A stretch of 64,000 nt of DNA from Armatimonadota bacterium (GTDB lineage: Bacteria; Armatimonadota; Fimbriimonadia; Fimbriimonadales; Fimbriimonadaceae), in assembly GCA_025360125.1 (NCBI GenBank), contig JANYCU010000041.1, positions 1 to 64,000 on the forward strand, read 5' to 3'. A program made the translations under genes and the position numbers. Positions 1 through 7,622 of this stretch are shown in pieces. Below the pieces are notes generated by a model that worked only from the letters and a program-made list of their open reading frames with translations, was not told the origin of the DNA and searched no databases. The stretch's first letter is position 1. Every line of letters begins with the position of its first letter.

Positions 1-341
1 TTGATGACCATAACAACTTCAGACCCCATTCATCCCTGAACAATCTCACCCCCGCAATGTGGGAAAGAAAGTTCGCGAACGAACATAATGAACAGGAGGC
101 AATCCTCACATACTAGTGGATCGTCAAACGGGGACTAGCCAAAAATAATTGTTTGCCGATTATCACGAATAATAAATCGTGCCTTTGGATCTGGTCCGCA
201 AATTGCCACCTAATCAATCTCTTGCATCAATGAAAAGTACATTGGAACTGCCCTCTAAACCATTCAGGCAATTAATATCACCACCTCAGGTGCTCACCTA
301 CGTTACAGCATCGGAGTGAAGACAACAGGGCTGATTTTAAA
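1..341. other. Left-edge intergenic stretch, no gene seen
   Basis: No reading frame here looks like a protein, and I see no tRNA, clear hairpin terminator or repeat. It lies downstream of the minus-strand RHS operon, so it should hold that operon's transcription end, but I could not pick out a convincing terminator. Confidence 0.5.
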
Positions 342-821
342 TTAATTTGGAATCTGGGACCAAGTATCTGGAAGGAAGTAGACAGGAATTGATTGGTCTC
401 TGATGTACCCTGGTACTTTTCTATCCCTTCTTTGGATAATGGAGATATATAAAATGCTCTTTTCTTGAAAGTTATAGACTCGAGATAGGGGAATGTTCCA
501 TTCAAAGTTAGAGTTTGGAGGCAATACAACCCAATCAGAATTATCTTCTACTGGTGCTTGATCGGCTCCGCTGTCGTATAGATTAGTTTTTCCATGACGA
601 GTTTTAAATCGAAATGTAAGACCAAAAAAATAAGTAGAAAAGGCAACTTGTTTAACAGACAAATTCCTAACGGAAATTTTAATTAGTCTCTGCTTTCCCC
701 GTGTCAGAGATATTTTCGAGCTGACATCGATTCGGTAGGTGGATGCTGGATCCGGCATTTCCAGCAACCTCACGGATTTGGCTGGCATTGCCGCGAGAAT
801 TGCCATAGTAATTATGTTCAT
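342..821 (-). CDS. Small predicted exported beta-rich protein behind the RHS gene
   Basis: This 159-residue protein begins with a short hydrophobic stretch (MNIITMAILAAMPAKS) that could be a weak signal peptide. The rest is rich in beta-forming residues. A segment near residues 98-125 (LPPNSNFEWNIPLSRVYNF) resembles the Pro-Gly strand and Leu-Ser-x-x-Tyr pattern found in small Ig-like or BsuPI-like inhibitor domains; this is a resemblance by eye, not a family assignment. The start codon lies 16 bases after the stop of the RHS gene, so it is very probably co-transcribed as the last gene of that operon. Its position directly behind an RHS protein with a toxin-like tip makes an immunity or partner role a reasonable inference. 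It could equally be an unrelated secreted protein. Confidence 0.65.
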   Translation of the reverse strand: MNIITMAILAAMPAKSVRLLEMPDPASTYRIDVSSKISLTRGKQRLIKISVRNLSVKQVAFSTYFFGLTFRFKTRHGKTNLYDSGADQAPVEDNSDWVVLPPNSNFEWNIPLSRVYNFQEKSILYISIIQRRDRKVPGYIRDQSIPVYFLPDTWSQIPN

Positions 822-837
822 GATTATTTTTGTCCTT

Positions 838-3800
838 TTAACGCTTGCAACATTTGGTGTTAGGCGGGATTGAGCCGCTAGCCTTTAAAATGCAACAAGC
901 AGATATCGTGTTACAAGTATTGGGCTCCGATTCTGGTCCATGTCCCAGTCCACAACAATGGAGTACTTCGTGAATTACAGATGTTGTCACGGGAATTGGT
1001 AATCCTAATGGATTGCAATTTCCGTTAGGATCATAAGCACATATGTATATATTTATTCCCGTAGGGCCCTTAATACAGCTTCCTTGTCCTCCGCCTTTGC
1101 TTGTCACGGTATATGCACATGGTGGGCTAGAACCACAGCAATCACCTTTTTGAAATTGTAAGGTGAAATTGGTACAAGTATATGTTTGCAGGCAAATTAA
1201 GTTTTTTCTTGTTATGGATGGACATTTATTGGTGCAGGATTTAATGCAATCATTAATATCTCCATAAACATCTTGGGATGTTCCATCCTTTGCGAGAAGA
1301 CCACTTACAATCCCACAAGCTTTGGAAATCGCATTGTTGGCATCAGTCTGTGTAATTGGTCTGTTGCCCCGCGGGTCAATAAGACGTATGACGTTTCCAT
1401 TGGCGTATACGTATGCGTCTTCGTCTGGCCAGAGCCGGTCTCTTGTGAGCCATACTTGAGTCTGATTGGCATAATGCCTTGCAATCATATAATGGCTGGC
1501 TCTTTGGAGGCCAGTCGTGCGGTAGCCGTGGGTGCCGACCCACGCATAGGCCGATCCGGCTGCGCCAGTAAGCCACATTGTCTTGCCATAGGGAAGATAT
1601 CTTGCGTCGTAGGTCTTGTTGAGAGACTGGTCGAGTTCGGCGGTGACCGAACCGAGATGGTCATTTACGTAGTCGTTGCGTGTTCCGCCAGCCTCGAACG
1701 CAGTGAGACGCCCTTTCGCAGAGTAGTAGCGTTTCGTATAACTTCCGCCTGTTACTTCACCAAAATACGTGGAGCCGTCCCAGAGCAGCGTCGTTACGGT
1801 GCCGACGACGTTCTCGGACCGTTTGTAGCCGTCTCCGTCGTAGGAGTACGTGGTCCTCGTACCGTCCTGGTTATAAACAGTCATTCGGTTTTCTTTGTCG
1901 TACGTCATGGTAGTGACGCTCGTGAGGAGTTGTATCCTCGTCATATTTCCATTGCTGTCGAACGTGTAAGTCGTCGTATTTCCGCCCGAAACCGACGTGA
2001 CAATTTGCCCGGCAAGGTCGTAAGTGTAGGTTGTCGCTGAGGTCTCGCCCGAGAACGTCTTGTTGCCAACCGCGTCGTAAGTGTACGTGAAATTTCCAGC
2101 GGTCGGAGCCGAGAGATTGGCGTTCGTAATTCGGTTGTTTGAGTCGTAAGTGTATGTTGTAAAAACCGATGTCCCGTCCTTAATCTTTGTAGGATTGCCT
2201 ACTCCGTCGTAGGTCATCGTCAGCTTTTGGTAGCCAAAGCCCGCAACGTTTCGGTCGAAGAGGCTCGTCACCTGGTTAAGGTCGTCATAAGCAATGGTTG
2301 TTATATAGCCCGATGCTCTAGTGATCGTGGTAACACGTCCAGCCGAGTCGAACGTATTGGTCGTCGTTCTAGCCGAAGTGTCCTGCCAACGGTCGATGAC
2401 TCCATCATCATTGAAGTGGTAGGTTGTAATTCCGCCAGATGGATCCGTAATATTAGTTCGCTTGCCAACCGCATCGTAGGCATACACTAAGGTAAAGGGA
2501 CCCGCGTACCCGACGGTGGTCACCCGGCTCAAAGCGTCATAGGCATAAGCTGTGGTCCCCGTCGAATCCATTAATGTCGTTCGGTTGCTCAAAGCGTCGT
2601 ACTGCATCGTGACGCGAGTAGCATCTGCATAGACAGAGCTTACCAGTCGGTCGAGCACATCGTACGTGTAGGTCGTAATGTCAGCGTTAGCGAATTGACG
2701 AGCAGACTGGGTTCCGGTTGACCCGTATAAGTAGGTGGTAATCCTTCCCGCTTGGTCGCAAATGCTCACCATTTCGTTTCGCACTGTGTACGCCATGGTT
2801 ATGACGCCGGAATCAGCAGACTGGATCCTCGTCTGGTTGCCAACCGCATCGTAGGTATAGGTTGTGCGGTTGCTGGAGGCATCTACTTGAGCCACAACAC
2901 GGTTAGCCGCATCGTATTGAAATGTCGTTATGTGCGAAAGAGGATCAGTAACCGCAACTCGGTTGAGTAAGTCGAAAACATTCGTGGTTACAAATCCCAG
3001 GGCATTTTTTGTTGTCCATCTTCGCCCAACTGAATCGTATGTAAATGTCGTTCTTGAACCCGTTGGTTCAACGAGAGCACTTGTTTGTCCAGCACCATCA
3101 TAGACAGTTGTGAAGCAATGCCCCAGCGGACTAACGTTTACAGTCTGTTGCCCTGCGGCATCATAGGTGTTTGTGCTAATCCGCTGTAGCGCATCCATGA
3201 CGGTTACAATCTGCCCTACATTGTCAAAGCTCATTGTCGTTCTGTTTCCGAAGGCGTTTATATGAGCGATAGCATCTCTTGCGTTGTAGACGGTTGTGGA
3301 GACATTGCCTTTTGCATCTTTGACGGTCTCTGGTCTTCCAGAACTGTCGTAACTATAGGTAGTTCTATTTCCTGCGGCATCGATGATTCCAATTCTTTGA
3401 TGGGATGCGTTGTAAACGGTTGTCGACACTCTACCAAGTGCATCGGTGACGGTCTCTGGATATCCCATGCTGTCGTAGCCGTAGGTTGTCACGAAGCCAA
3501 GCGGGTCCGTGGCTGTAATTCGATTGTTGAATCTTCCGTAGGTATAGCTGGTTCGATTTCCTCTAGCGTCGACGATGGCTTGCACTAAGCAGGTGTCGTA
3601 GATGTAACTTGTGACATTTCCTAGAGGATCTTTGGCGGTGAGTATATGGTCGCCTGCGTCGTAGGTGAAGGTGGTGGTGTTTCCGAGTTGGTTGGTAGTC
3701 ACAATATTGCGACCGAGCACATCGTAGGCATTGGTGACGACTCCTCCATCGGCGTACTGGACGCTTACGACGTTTCCGACCGAGTCCCAGTTGTAGGTTG

Positions 3801-5112
3801 TGGCAAATCCAAGGGGAGTAATTTGGCTTCGGGTCTGTCCGTCGGAGTCGTAGGTATAAGTCGTGACATAGCCAAGCGCGTCGGTCATTCTCACCAATCG
3901 ATGAGTACGACCTCCGGAATCGTATCCATACGTCGTAATATTGCCCAACGCGTTAGTGAGAGTGGTCAGATTGTTGAAGGCATCGTAGGCGTAAGTCGTC
4001 CGGCTGCCAAGTGGGTCAATGGAGACGACAGGAAGGGACTGGTCGTTGTAGACGACGCTCATCACCGAACCCGATGGCCTTGTCTCCGAATTTTTCAGGC
4101 GGTTAGCGTTGTAGGTGAGCGTAGAGCGGTAGCCCTCGGCACGGTCGATGGTTGTATTGTTGCCGTTCCCATCGTAGTTGTATGTGACCAAGGCTCCGGT
4201 CGGTTGAGTCTCAACGGTTTGGCTCGTGTTGTAGGTGTATGTCCAAACTGCAGATCCGGCGGCCATGCTGACGACCTTGCCACCTGAGTTGTAGGCGTAC
4301 GTCGTTTTGTAGCCTCTAGGGTCTTCAATGGTTTGCACCATTGTCGTTGTTGCTCCGGCCAACGCATATGTATATTTCGTTTGACAACCGAGCGGGGTTT
4401 GGACTTGGGTGAGATAGGCATCGTTGTCGTACGTCATCGTCCAACGGCGGTTGCCCCAGTCCTCAATAGCGCTGACCAGTGTAACGGTGACTTCGGCCAT
4501 GCCAATGACTTTCGTCATGTAGGTATAGGTTAATTTGTTCCCGCCGGGAACCGTGATGGTCTTTAAGAGACCCGTTTCTCCCGATGTTCCATAAGTGTAG
4601 GTCTGGGTGACGCCGTCCGCATCTACGACCCTGTCAATCTCATATTTCGACACGCTAGTATGCTGCTTGTACTTAATCTGCATACCCGTCGTGAAATATT
4701 CTGTGTATTCGTCGGGCGACGAGTCGTAGCTAAGGGTTGTGACATTTCCCGTGTTGCTGGAAGAGACGTATGTCGTTACAGTGCCTGAAGTCCCTGCGAC
4801 GCTAAAGTACTGCTCTGAGAAATCTCCTCGGCTAACCGTAGCCACACTACCAGGCGCAGTAATACTACTTCTGACCGAAGCAGATCGTCCGACTCCATAT
4901 TCAGTGAGGTTCGGATTTGCCGTGCTGTAAAAAAGGCTTATAGCCAAGTCGAACTTCTTTGCTTTGAGCTGAATCTCTGGGTCGATCTTCAGTTCGCCTG
5001 TCTCCAGGTTCGGCATTGGCCGATACGGATGCATCCGCTCCGTAACTTGTTCAATTCCCTGATGAATTGGGTCTTGAATACTAGTGGACGATGGGCTGGG
5101 AATTTCGAGCAT
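838..5112 (-). CDS. RHS/YD-repeat protein with Cys-rich metzincin-like C-terminal tip
   Basis: The product has 1424 residues. After about 100 non-repeated residues it carries dozens of YD repeats (pattern TYxYDxxGxxxxxxDxxG) up to about residue 1150, then an RHS-associated core (LPYGK...ARHY...DRLWPDEDAYVYANGN...LIDPRG) near 1180-1275. RHS proteins form hollow shells that enclose a C-terminal effector. The tip after about 1275 is unlike the repeats: it has 19 cysteines, several in pairs, and the motif HEVLHCCGLGH with H1381, E1382, H1385 and H1391, which fits the HExxHxxGxxH zinc site of metzincin peptidases. I infer a zinc-peptidase effector. No signal peptide is visible. The start is supported by GAGAAGAG just upstream; the preceding 99-residue gene ends only 9 bases before it. 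The DNA on the opposite strand shows long but meaningless open frames caused by the repeats. Confidence 0.93.
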   Translation of the reverse strand: MLEIPSPSSTSIQDPIHQGIEQVTERMHPYRPMPNLETGELKIDPEIQLKAKKFDLAISLFYSTANPNLTEYGVGRSASVRSSITAPGSVATVSRGDFSEQYFSVAGTSGTVTTYVSSSNTGNVTTLSYDSSPDEYTEYFTTGMQIKYKQHTSVSKYEIDRVVDADGVTQTYTYGTSGETGLLKTITVPGGNKLTYTYMTKVIGMAEVTVTLVSAIEDWGNRRWTMTYDNDAYLTQVQTPLGCQTKYTYALAGATTTMVQTIEDPRGYKTTYAYNSGGKVVSMAAGSAVWTYTYNTSQTVETQPTGALVTYNYDGNGNNTTIDRAEGYRSTLTYNANRLKNSETRPSGSVMSVVYNDQSLPVVSIDPLGSRTTYAYDAFNNLTTLTNALGNITTYGYDSGGRTHRLVRMTDALGYVTTYTYDSDGQTRSQITPLGFATTYNWDSVGNVVSVQYADGGVVTNAYDVLGRNIVTTNQLGNTTTFTYDAGDHILTAKDPLGNVTSYIYDTCLVQAIVDARGNRTSYTYGRFNNRITATDPLGFVTTYGYDSMGYPETVTDALGRVSTTVYNASHQRIGIIDAAGNRTTYSYDSSGRPETVKDAKGNVSTTVYNARDAIAHINAFGNRTTMSFDNVGQIVTVMDALQRISTNTYDAAGQQTVNVSPLGHCFTTVYDGAGQTSALVEPTGSRTTFTYDSVGRRWTTKNALGFVTTNVFDLLNRVAVTDPLSHITTFQYDAANRVVAQVDASSNRTTYTYDAVGNQTRIQSADSGVITMAYTVRNEMVSICDQAGRITTYLYGSTGTQSARQFANADITTYTYDVLDRLVSSVYADATRVTMQYDALSNRTTLMDSTGTTAYAYDALSRVTTVGYAGPFTLVYAYDAVGKRTNITDPSGGITTYHFNDDGVIDRWQDTSARTTTNTFDSAGRVTTITRASGYITTIAYDDLNQVTSLFDRNVAGFGYQKLTMTYDGVGNPTKIKDGTSVFTTYTYDSNNRITNANLSAPTAGNFTYTYDAVGNKTFSGETSATTYTYDLAGQIVTSVSGGNTTTYTFDSNGNMTRIQLLTSVTTMTYDKENRMTVYNQDGTRTTYSYDGDGYKRSENVVGTVTTLLWDGSTYFGEVTGGSYTKRYYSAKGRLTAFEAGGTRNDYVNDHLGSVTAELDQSLNKTYDARYLPYGKTMWLTGAAGSAYAWVGTHGYRTTGLQRASHYMIARHYANQTQVWLTRDRLWPDEDAYVYANGNVIRLIDPRGNRPITQTDANNAISKACGIVSGLLAKDGTSQDVYGDINDCIKSCTNKCPSITRKNLICLQTYTCTNFTLQFQKGDCCGSSPPCAYTVTSKGGGQGSCIKGPTGINIYICAYDPNGNCNPLGLPIPVTTSVIHEVLHCCGLGHGPESEPNTCNTISACCILKASGSIPPNTKCCKR

Positions 5113-5121
5113 AATCTCTTC

Positions 5122-5421
5122 TCATAAAGGGCCAGGATATATAATGGCCGGACAGGGGAGTAAACTGGGACTGGCTGGCCCGCAAGGAGGGGGCGCGGCA
5201 CCGCCTGGCAGTGGGAGGGGAGCCGACGAACCAGAGACGCAAGCACCGCCAGTACCGCCTACTACGGGATTGCAACCGCATCCGCCCCCCGGGGCTGGAC
5301 AACTGTCGCCTGCTGAATATGCCCCTCCTGGAGGTGCATGAGGCAGTGGACCACCACCATTAGAACTGCCGCCAGTTCCGGCTGCGTCGACGAAAGGAAC
5401 ACATTGAGCAACTACTACCAT
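5122..5421 (-). CDS. Gly/Pro/Cys-rich 99-residue small protein
   Basis: This protein starts two bases after the stop of the IscU-like gene and ends 9 bases before the RHS start, so it is embedded in that operon. It begins MVVVAQCVPFVDAAG, and from about residue 16 is almost entirely Gly, Pro, Ala, Ser and Cys, with seven or so cysteines (for example PGGGCGCNP). There is no signal peptide, membrane segment or recognisable fold. Such composition occurs in structural linkers, in secreted disordered proteins and in some precursors of modified peptides. A rival plus-strand frame covers part of the same DNA (5084-5341) but has no operon context. The tight spacing on both sides is the main support for the minus-strand reading. 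Function unknown. Confidence 0.6.
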   Translation of the reverse strand: MVVVAQCVPFVDAAGTGGSSNGGGPLPHAPPGGAYSAGDSCPAPGGGCGCNPVVGGTGGACVSGSSAPLPLPGGAAPPPCGPASPSLLPCPAIIYPGPL

Positions 5422-5423
5422 TT

Positions 5424-5786
5424 TTAATTTTCCCCAGCGTTTAGGGCATTTTGAAGGGCTTGGACTGCAAGATCCGCATAGTAGCCTTTGCCTTCTGGAA
5501 GACCACCGAGAACGACGATGAGATCGTGGGATTCAAGAAGAACAGCCTTATCCATGGTCCTACCTATTAACAGTTGAGCCGCCATGCTTGAAGCCGCAAC
5601 ACTTGAAGGACAGCCATTGCACTCGTAAGAAGCCTTCATAATGAGGTCGCCTTCTATTATGAGCCAAATTTGAACGTAAGGTCCGTCACCGGGAACTCCA
5701 CCAATTCCATGGTGGGTTGCATCTTCCATTCTTCCCGCGTTCCGCGGTGAGTGGACATGATCTGCTGCAATTGGACTGAGAACCAC
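5424..5786 (-). CDS. IscU/NifU-N-like iron-sulfur scaffold homolog, altered cysteines
   Basis: I choose the GTG at 5786 because AGGGGA lies 6 bases upstream and because the product (120 residues) then begins where IscU-family proteins begin, with SPIAADHVHSPRNAGRM. Other family features are GVPGDGPYVQIW, ECNGCPSSVAASSM and a C-terminal LGGLPEGKGYYADLAVQAL. IscU proteins assemble Fe-S clusters on three cysteines. Here the first (normally in a CGDP-type turn) is replaced by PGDG and the third (normally HCS or similar) by YYAD, leaving only a Cys-x-x-Cys pair in the central helix. It is therefore probably not a standard scaffold. It is the first gene of the operon that continues into the Gly/Cys-rich protein and the RHS gene, so a role in modifying or handling those Cys-rich products is possible but unproven. 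Confidence 0.8.
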   Translation of the reverse strand: MVLSPIAADHVHSPRNAGRMEDATHHGIGGVPGDGPYVQIWLIIEGDLIMKASYECNGCPSSVAASSMAAQLLIGRTMDKAVLLESHDLIVVLGGLPEGKGYYADLAVQALQNALNAGEN

Positions 5787-5792
5787 TACTTT

Positions 5793-5816
5793 TCCCCTGC
5801 TATATTCACCAGTATA
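5793..5816 (-). promoter_or_regulatory. Ribosome site and possible -10 box of the IscU-RHS operon
   Basis: On the minus strand AGGGGA (5798-5793) sits 6 bases before the GTG start at 5786, and TATACT (5816-5811) sits about 18 bases further upstream and could be a -10 element. No good -35 box is visible, so the promoter part is weak. Confidence 0.35.
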
Positions 5817-6075
5817 TGACAGTTCTAGCAACTTTGAACAAACAATCAAAAAAGTGGAAAAATATTTTCGTCAGCTTCGCAAGCGCGTTAGTTTCTAATC
5901 GATACCAATGTAGCTAAATTACATTGCTTGCGCTACGTTGCACCTCACAGAACTGTTTTTTTAGGTTAGTACTAACTTTGAATGCACAGAATGTGACTTT
6001 TCATCATATTTGAGCCGCTGTATTGGACCTTAAAAGCCAGCCCATTGGATCATAGGCTGGCGGAGATGGGCTCTC

Positions 6076-6624
6076 CTAACGGCGAGTTTCAAACAAGAGT
6101 CCCGGCACTTCACCATTAGCGATCCTCGAAACAAGCTTGTCGATGCTTGGGTTGTGGGTCGCAAAAGTCGGCTTGTTAGCTGGAAGCCGCCTCGAAATCG
6201 CGAGATCACTACTGGCATCCCACTCGTATCGCCATAGTCGAGCAATGCGAAACGGTTCCTGATCAAGGTTCTCTCCAAGGTGATGAAAGAACCCGCCCGA
6301 AAAAACGACAATCCTGGGCGCTCCCCAGCGGAGCGGAACAACGGACGCTCTTTGGTGAGCCACGTTATGTATCCCACAGACGAGTACCTTTCCTGAAAGA
6401 ACGATCTGCTCAGCCTTCCGTTCGATCTCTGCAAGTTGAGATTCGGAATGGATTTCTGGGCCAAATGTTTCGGGGATATGCATATGTCGAGATTGCAAGA
6501 GCCTGGTGTTTCCATATAGCCAAAGTCCAGCTGGTTCATAGAATCCAGGTTCAAGATTGAATGGTGCGGTACGGCGAGGTGGCGGAGCCTTTGCTCCACG
6601 TTGGACTGATTCAAGGTTCGTCAC
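6076..6624 (-). CDS. DprA/SLOG-like Rossmann protein (tentative)
   Basis: The 182-residue product has a central beta-alpha region (VLVCGIHNVAHQRASVVPL, then PRIVVFSGGF) that resembles the nucleotide-binding Rossmann part of DprA/LOG-type proteins, which bind single-stranded DNA or nucleotides. It is shorter than full DprA, and the family call rests on local similarity only. The start is GTG at 6624; the start codon lies inside a short palindrome that is also found upstream of the ArdC-like gene, so the true start could lie slightly further in. It stands alone on the minus strand. Nearby ArdC-like and recombinase genes suggest it belongs to mobile DNA, where such proteins could protect or process incoming single-stranded DNA. 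Confidence 0.6.
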   Translation of the reverse strand: MTNLESVQRGAKAPPPRRTAPFNLEPGFYEPAGLWLYGNTRLLQSRHMHIPETFGPEIHSESQLAEIERKAEQIVLSGKVLVCGIHNVAHQRASVVPLRWGAPRIVVFSGGFFHHLGENLDQEPFRIARLWRYEWDASSDLAISRRLPANKPTFATHNPSIDKLVSRIANGEVPGLLFETRR

Positions 6625-6627
6625 CTA
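6614..6627. promoter_or_regulatory. Palindromic motif AGGT-N5-ACCT, copy 1
   Basis: On the minus strand the sequence TAGGTGACGAACCT contains AGGT and ACCT separated by five bases, overlapping the GTG start of the DprA-like gene. A near-identical copy (13 of 14 bases) lies at 8556-8569 upstream of the ArdC-like gene. It may be an operator for a shared regulator. Confidence 0.35.
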
Positions 6628-6811
6628 CCCACTGTCTTTGTTTCAGCAGTAACTCGCGAAAACGAACCACTTTATGCAACGCTCAGAATTCAGCAGAACA
6701 GAGTGAAGCTGAGCCAATTAGCATCCAACTAACTGTGGGAAAACAGGAATGGCGAAAGCAAAATCAAAACTTTGACTGAACGTGCATAAGGTCCATGCAG
6801 ACCTCATGCAA

Positions 6812-7072
6812 TCAATTTTTCTTCGATTTATGTTTGGTGGATTTTGGTTTCGCGACCTTGCTATAGACTGAGCATTTGCCGCCACTATTGCAATATTTGC
6901 AATATTTACAGTTTTTACACGCTCGGCAAGTTCCTTGACTGAGTGGTCTGCATGTCGCTCTTGAAGAAAGTAGTTTATTGCAACACAGTCCAGATTTCGG
7001 AGATTTTGGAGGATAGCCAAAGACAGTCATGGCAAGGGCAAAAGCGATCATCACGATTAGGAACACTTTCAT
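6812..7072 (-). CDS. Small secreted Cys-rich protein
   Basis: The 86-residue product has a clear signal peptide (MKVFLIVMIAFALAMTVFG) followed by a mature part of about 65 residues with ten cysteines, many in a CxxC pattern (CRACKNCKYCKYCNSGGKC), and a Lys-rich tail ending SKKN. This could be a disulfide-stabilised peptide or a metal-binding protein. No family is recognised. No ribosome site is seen; TATAAT lies 8 bases before the ATG, which would fit a leaderless transcript. The next gene upstream runs the other way from 7350. Confidence 0.65.
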   Translation of the reverse strand: MKVFLIVMIAFALAMTVFGYPPKSPKSGLCCNKLLSSRATCRPLSQGTCRACKNCKYCKYCNSGGKCSVYSKVAKPKSTKHKSKKN

Positions 7073-7080
7073 TTGAAGTC

Positions 7081-7086
7081 ATTATA
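7081..7086 (-). promoter_or_regulatory. Consensus -10 box TATAAT before the Cys-rich gene
   Basis: TATAAT on the minus strand ends 8 bases before the ATG at 7072, so transcription would begin at or next to the start codon. No convincing -35 hexamer is seen about 17 bases further upstream. Confidence 0.4.
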
Positions 7087-7349
7087 TCTAGATTTCCACA
7101 TCATCATTTTGACCTTGAATATTGAACTTGGAGGCTCTACGGCCAATTAGATTCGAAAGGTTTAGTACAAGACTCTTTTATGATCAGCAGTCGGTGCACT
7201 GATTGTGGCGGGCTGTGGGACTAGCAGGTCGCGCCACCTTTTATAGACAGGTCCATTTGTTTTGCGTGCTTTTCTCGACTGCGAAACTTGAAGGTTGTAC
7301 GAATGAACATAATGTTGCATTAAATTTGTAAACTCAGTATGAAGAATGC

Positions 7350-7613
7350 ATGGCAAACTGCTTCCTCTGTGGCCGAAAGAATCCCCCCGATGTCCGGCAG
7401 GTTCGGCGTAAGGTCAAGACTGGCGAGTGGATTCGAAAGCGCTATCAATCACCCCGAGTTAACTCCACCCAATCTCATTTTGGGATGAGAATTGTGTGTC
7501 CTTCATGCGCAAAGTTTTTGGATCGCCAGCAAATCAAAAGTGAACTCTGGAAACATGCTGGAGTCCTTGCTCTTCTTTTTGGACTATTCATCTTGATGAT
7601 GTTTCTTCACTAA
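7350..7613 (+). CDS. Small zinc-ribbon protein with C-terminal membrane anchor
   Basis: The 87-residue product has a CxxC at residues 4-7 (CFLCGRK) and a second CxxC near 51-54 (CPSCAKF), a spacing suited to a zinc ribbon. A hydrophobic stretch near residues 69-85 (AGVLALLFGLFILMMF) should anchor it in the membrane with the ribbon in the cytoplasm. No ribosome site is evident before the ATG. It converges on the ArdC-like gene, with only 9 bases between the two stops. Function unknown. Confidence 0.6.
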   Translation: MANCFLCGRKNPPDVRQVRRKVKTGEWIRKRYQSPRVNSTQSHFGMRIVCPSCAKFLDRQQIKSELWKHAGVLALLFGLFILMMFLH

Positions 7614-7622
7614 AAACGACCC

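Noticed and set aside
1273-4287. Long plus-strand open frames opposite the RHS gene (for example 1273-2040 and 3646-4287)
   Set aside because: They mirror the YD repeats on the other strand, have no ribosome sites or protein-like composition, and the minus-strand reading is a clear RHS protein.
1273-4700. Repeating DNA words such as tcgtaggt every 60 or so bases, at first sight like a repeat array
   Set aside because: They are codons of YD repeats with variable spacing and sequence; there are no exact direct repeats with unique spacers, so no CRISPR.
5084-5341. Plus-strand Gly/Pro-rich frame of 85 residues
   Set aside because: It is the reverse reading of the operon-embedded 99-residue gene and has no context of its own.
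6030-6614. Alternative minus-strand frame over the DprA-like gene
   Set aside because: Its translation is unstructured and the overlapping frame 6076-6624 has the Rossmann-like strands and Gly turns expected of a real protein.
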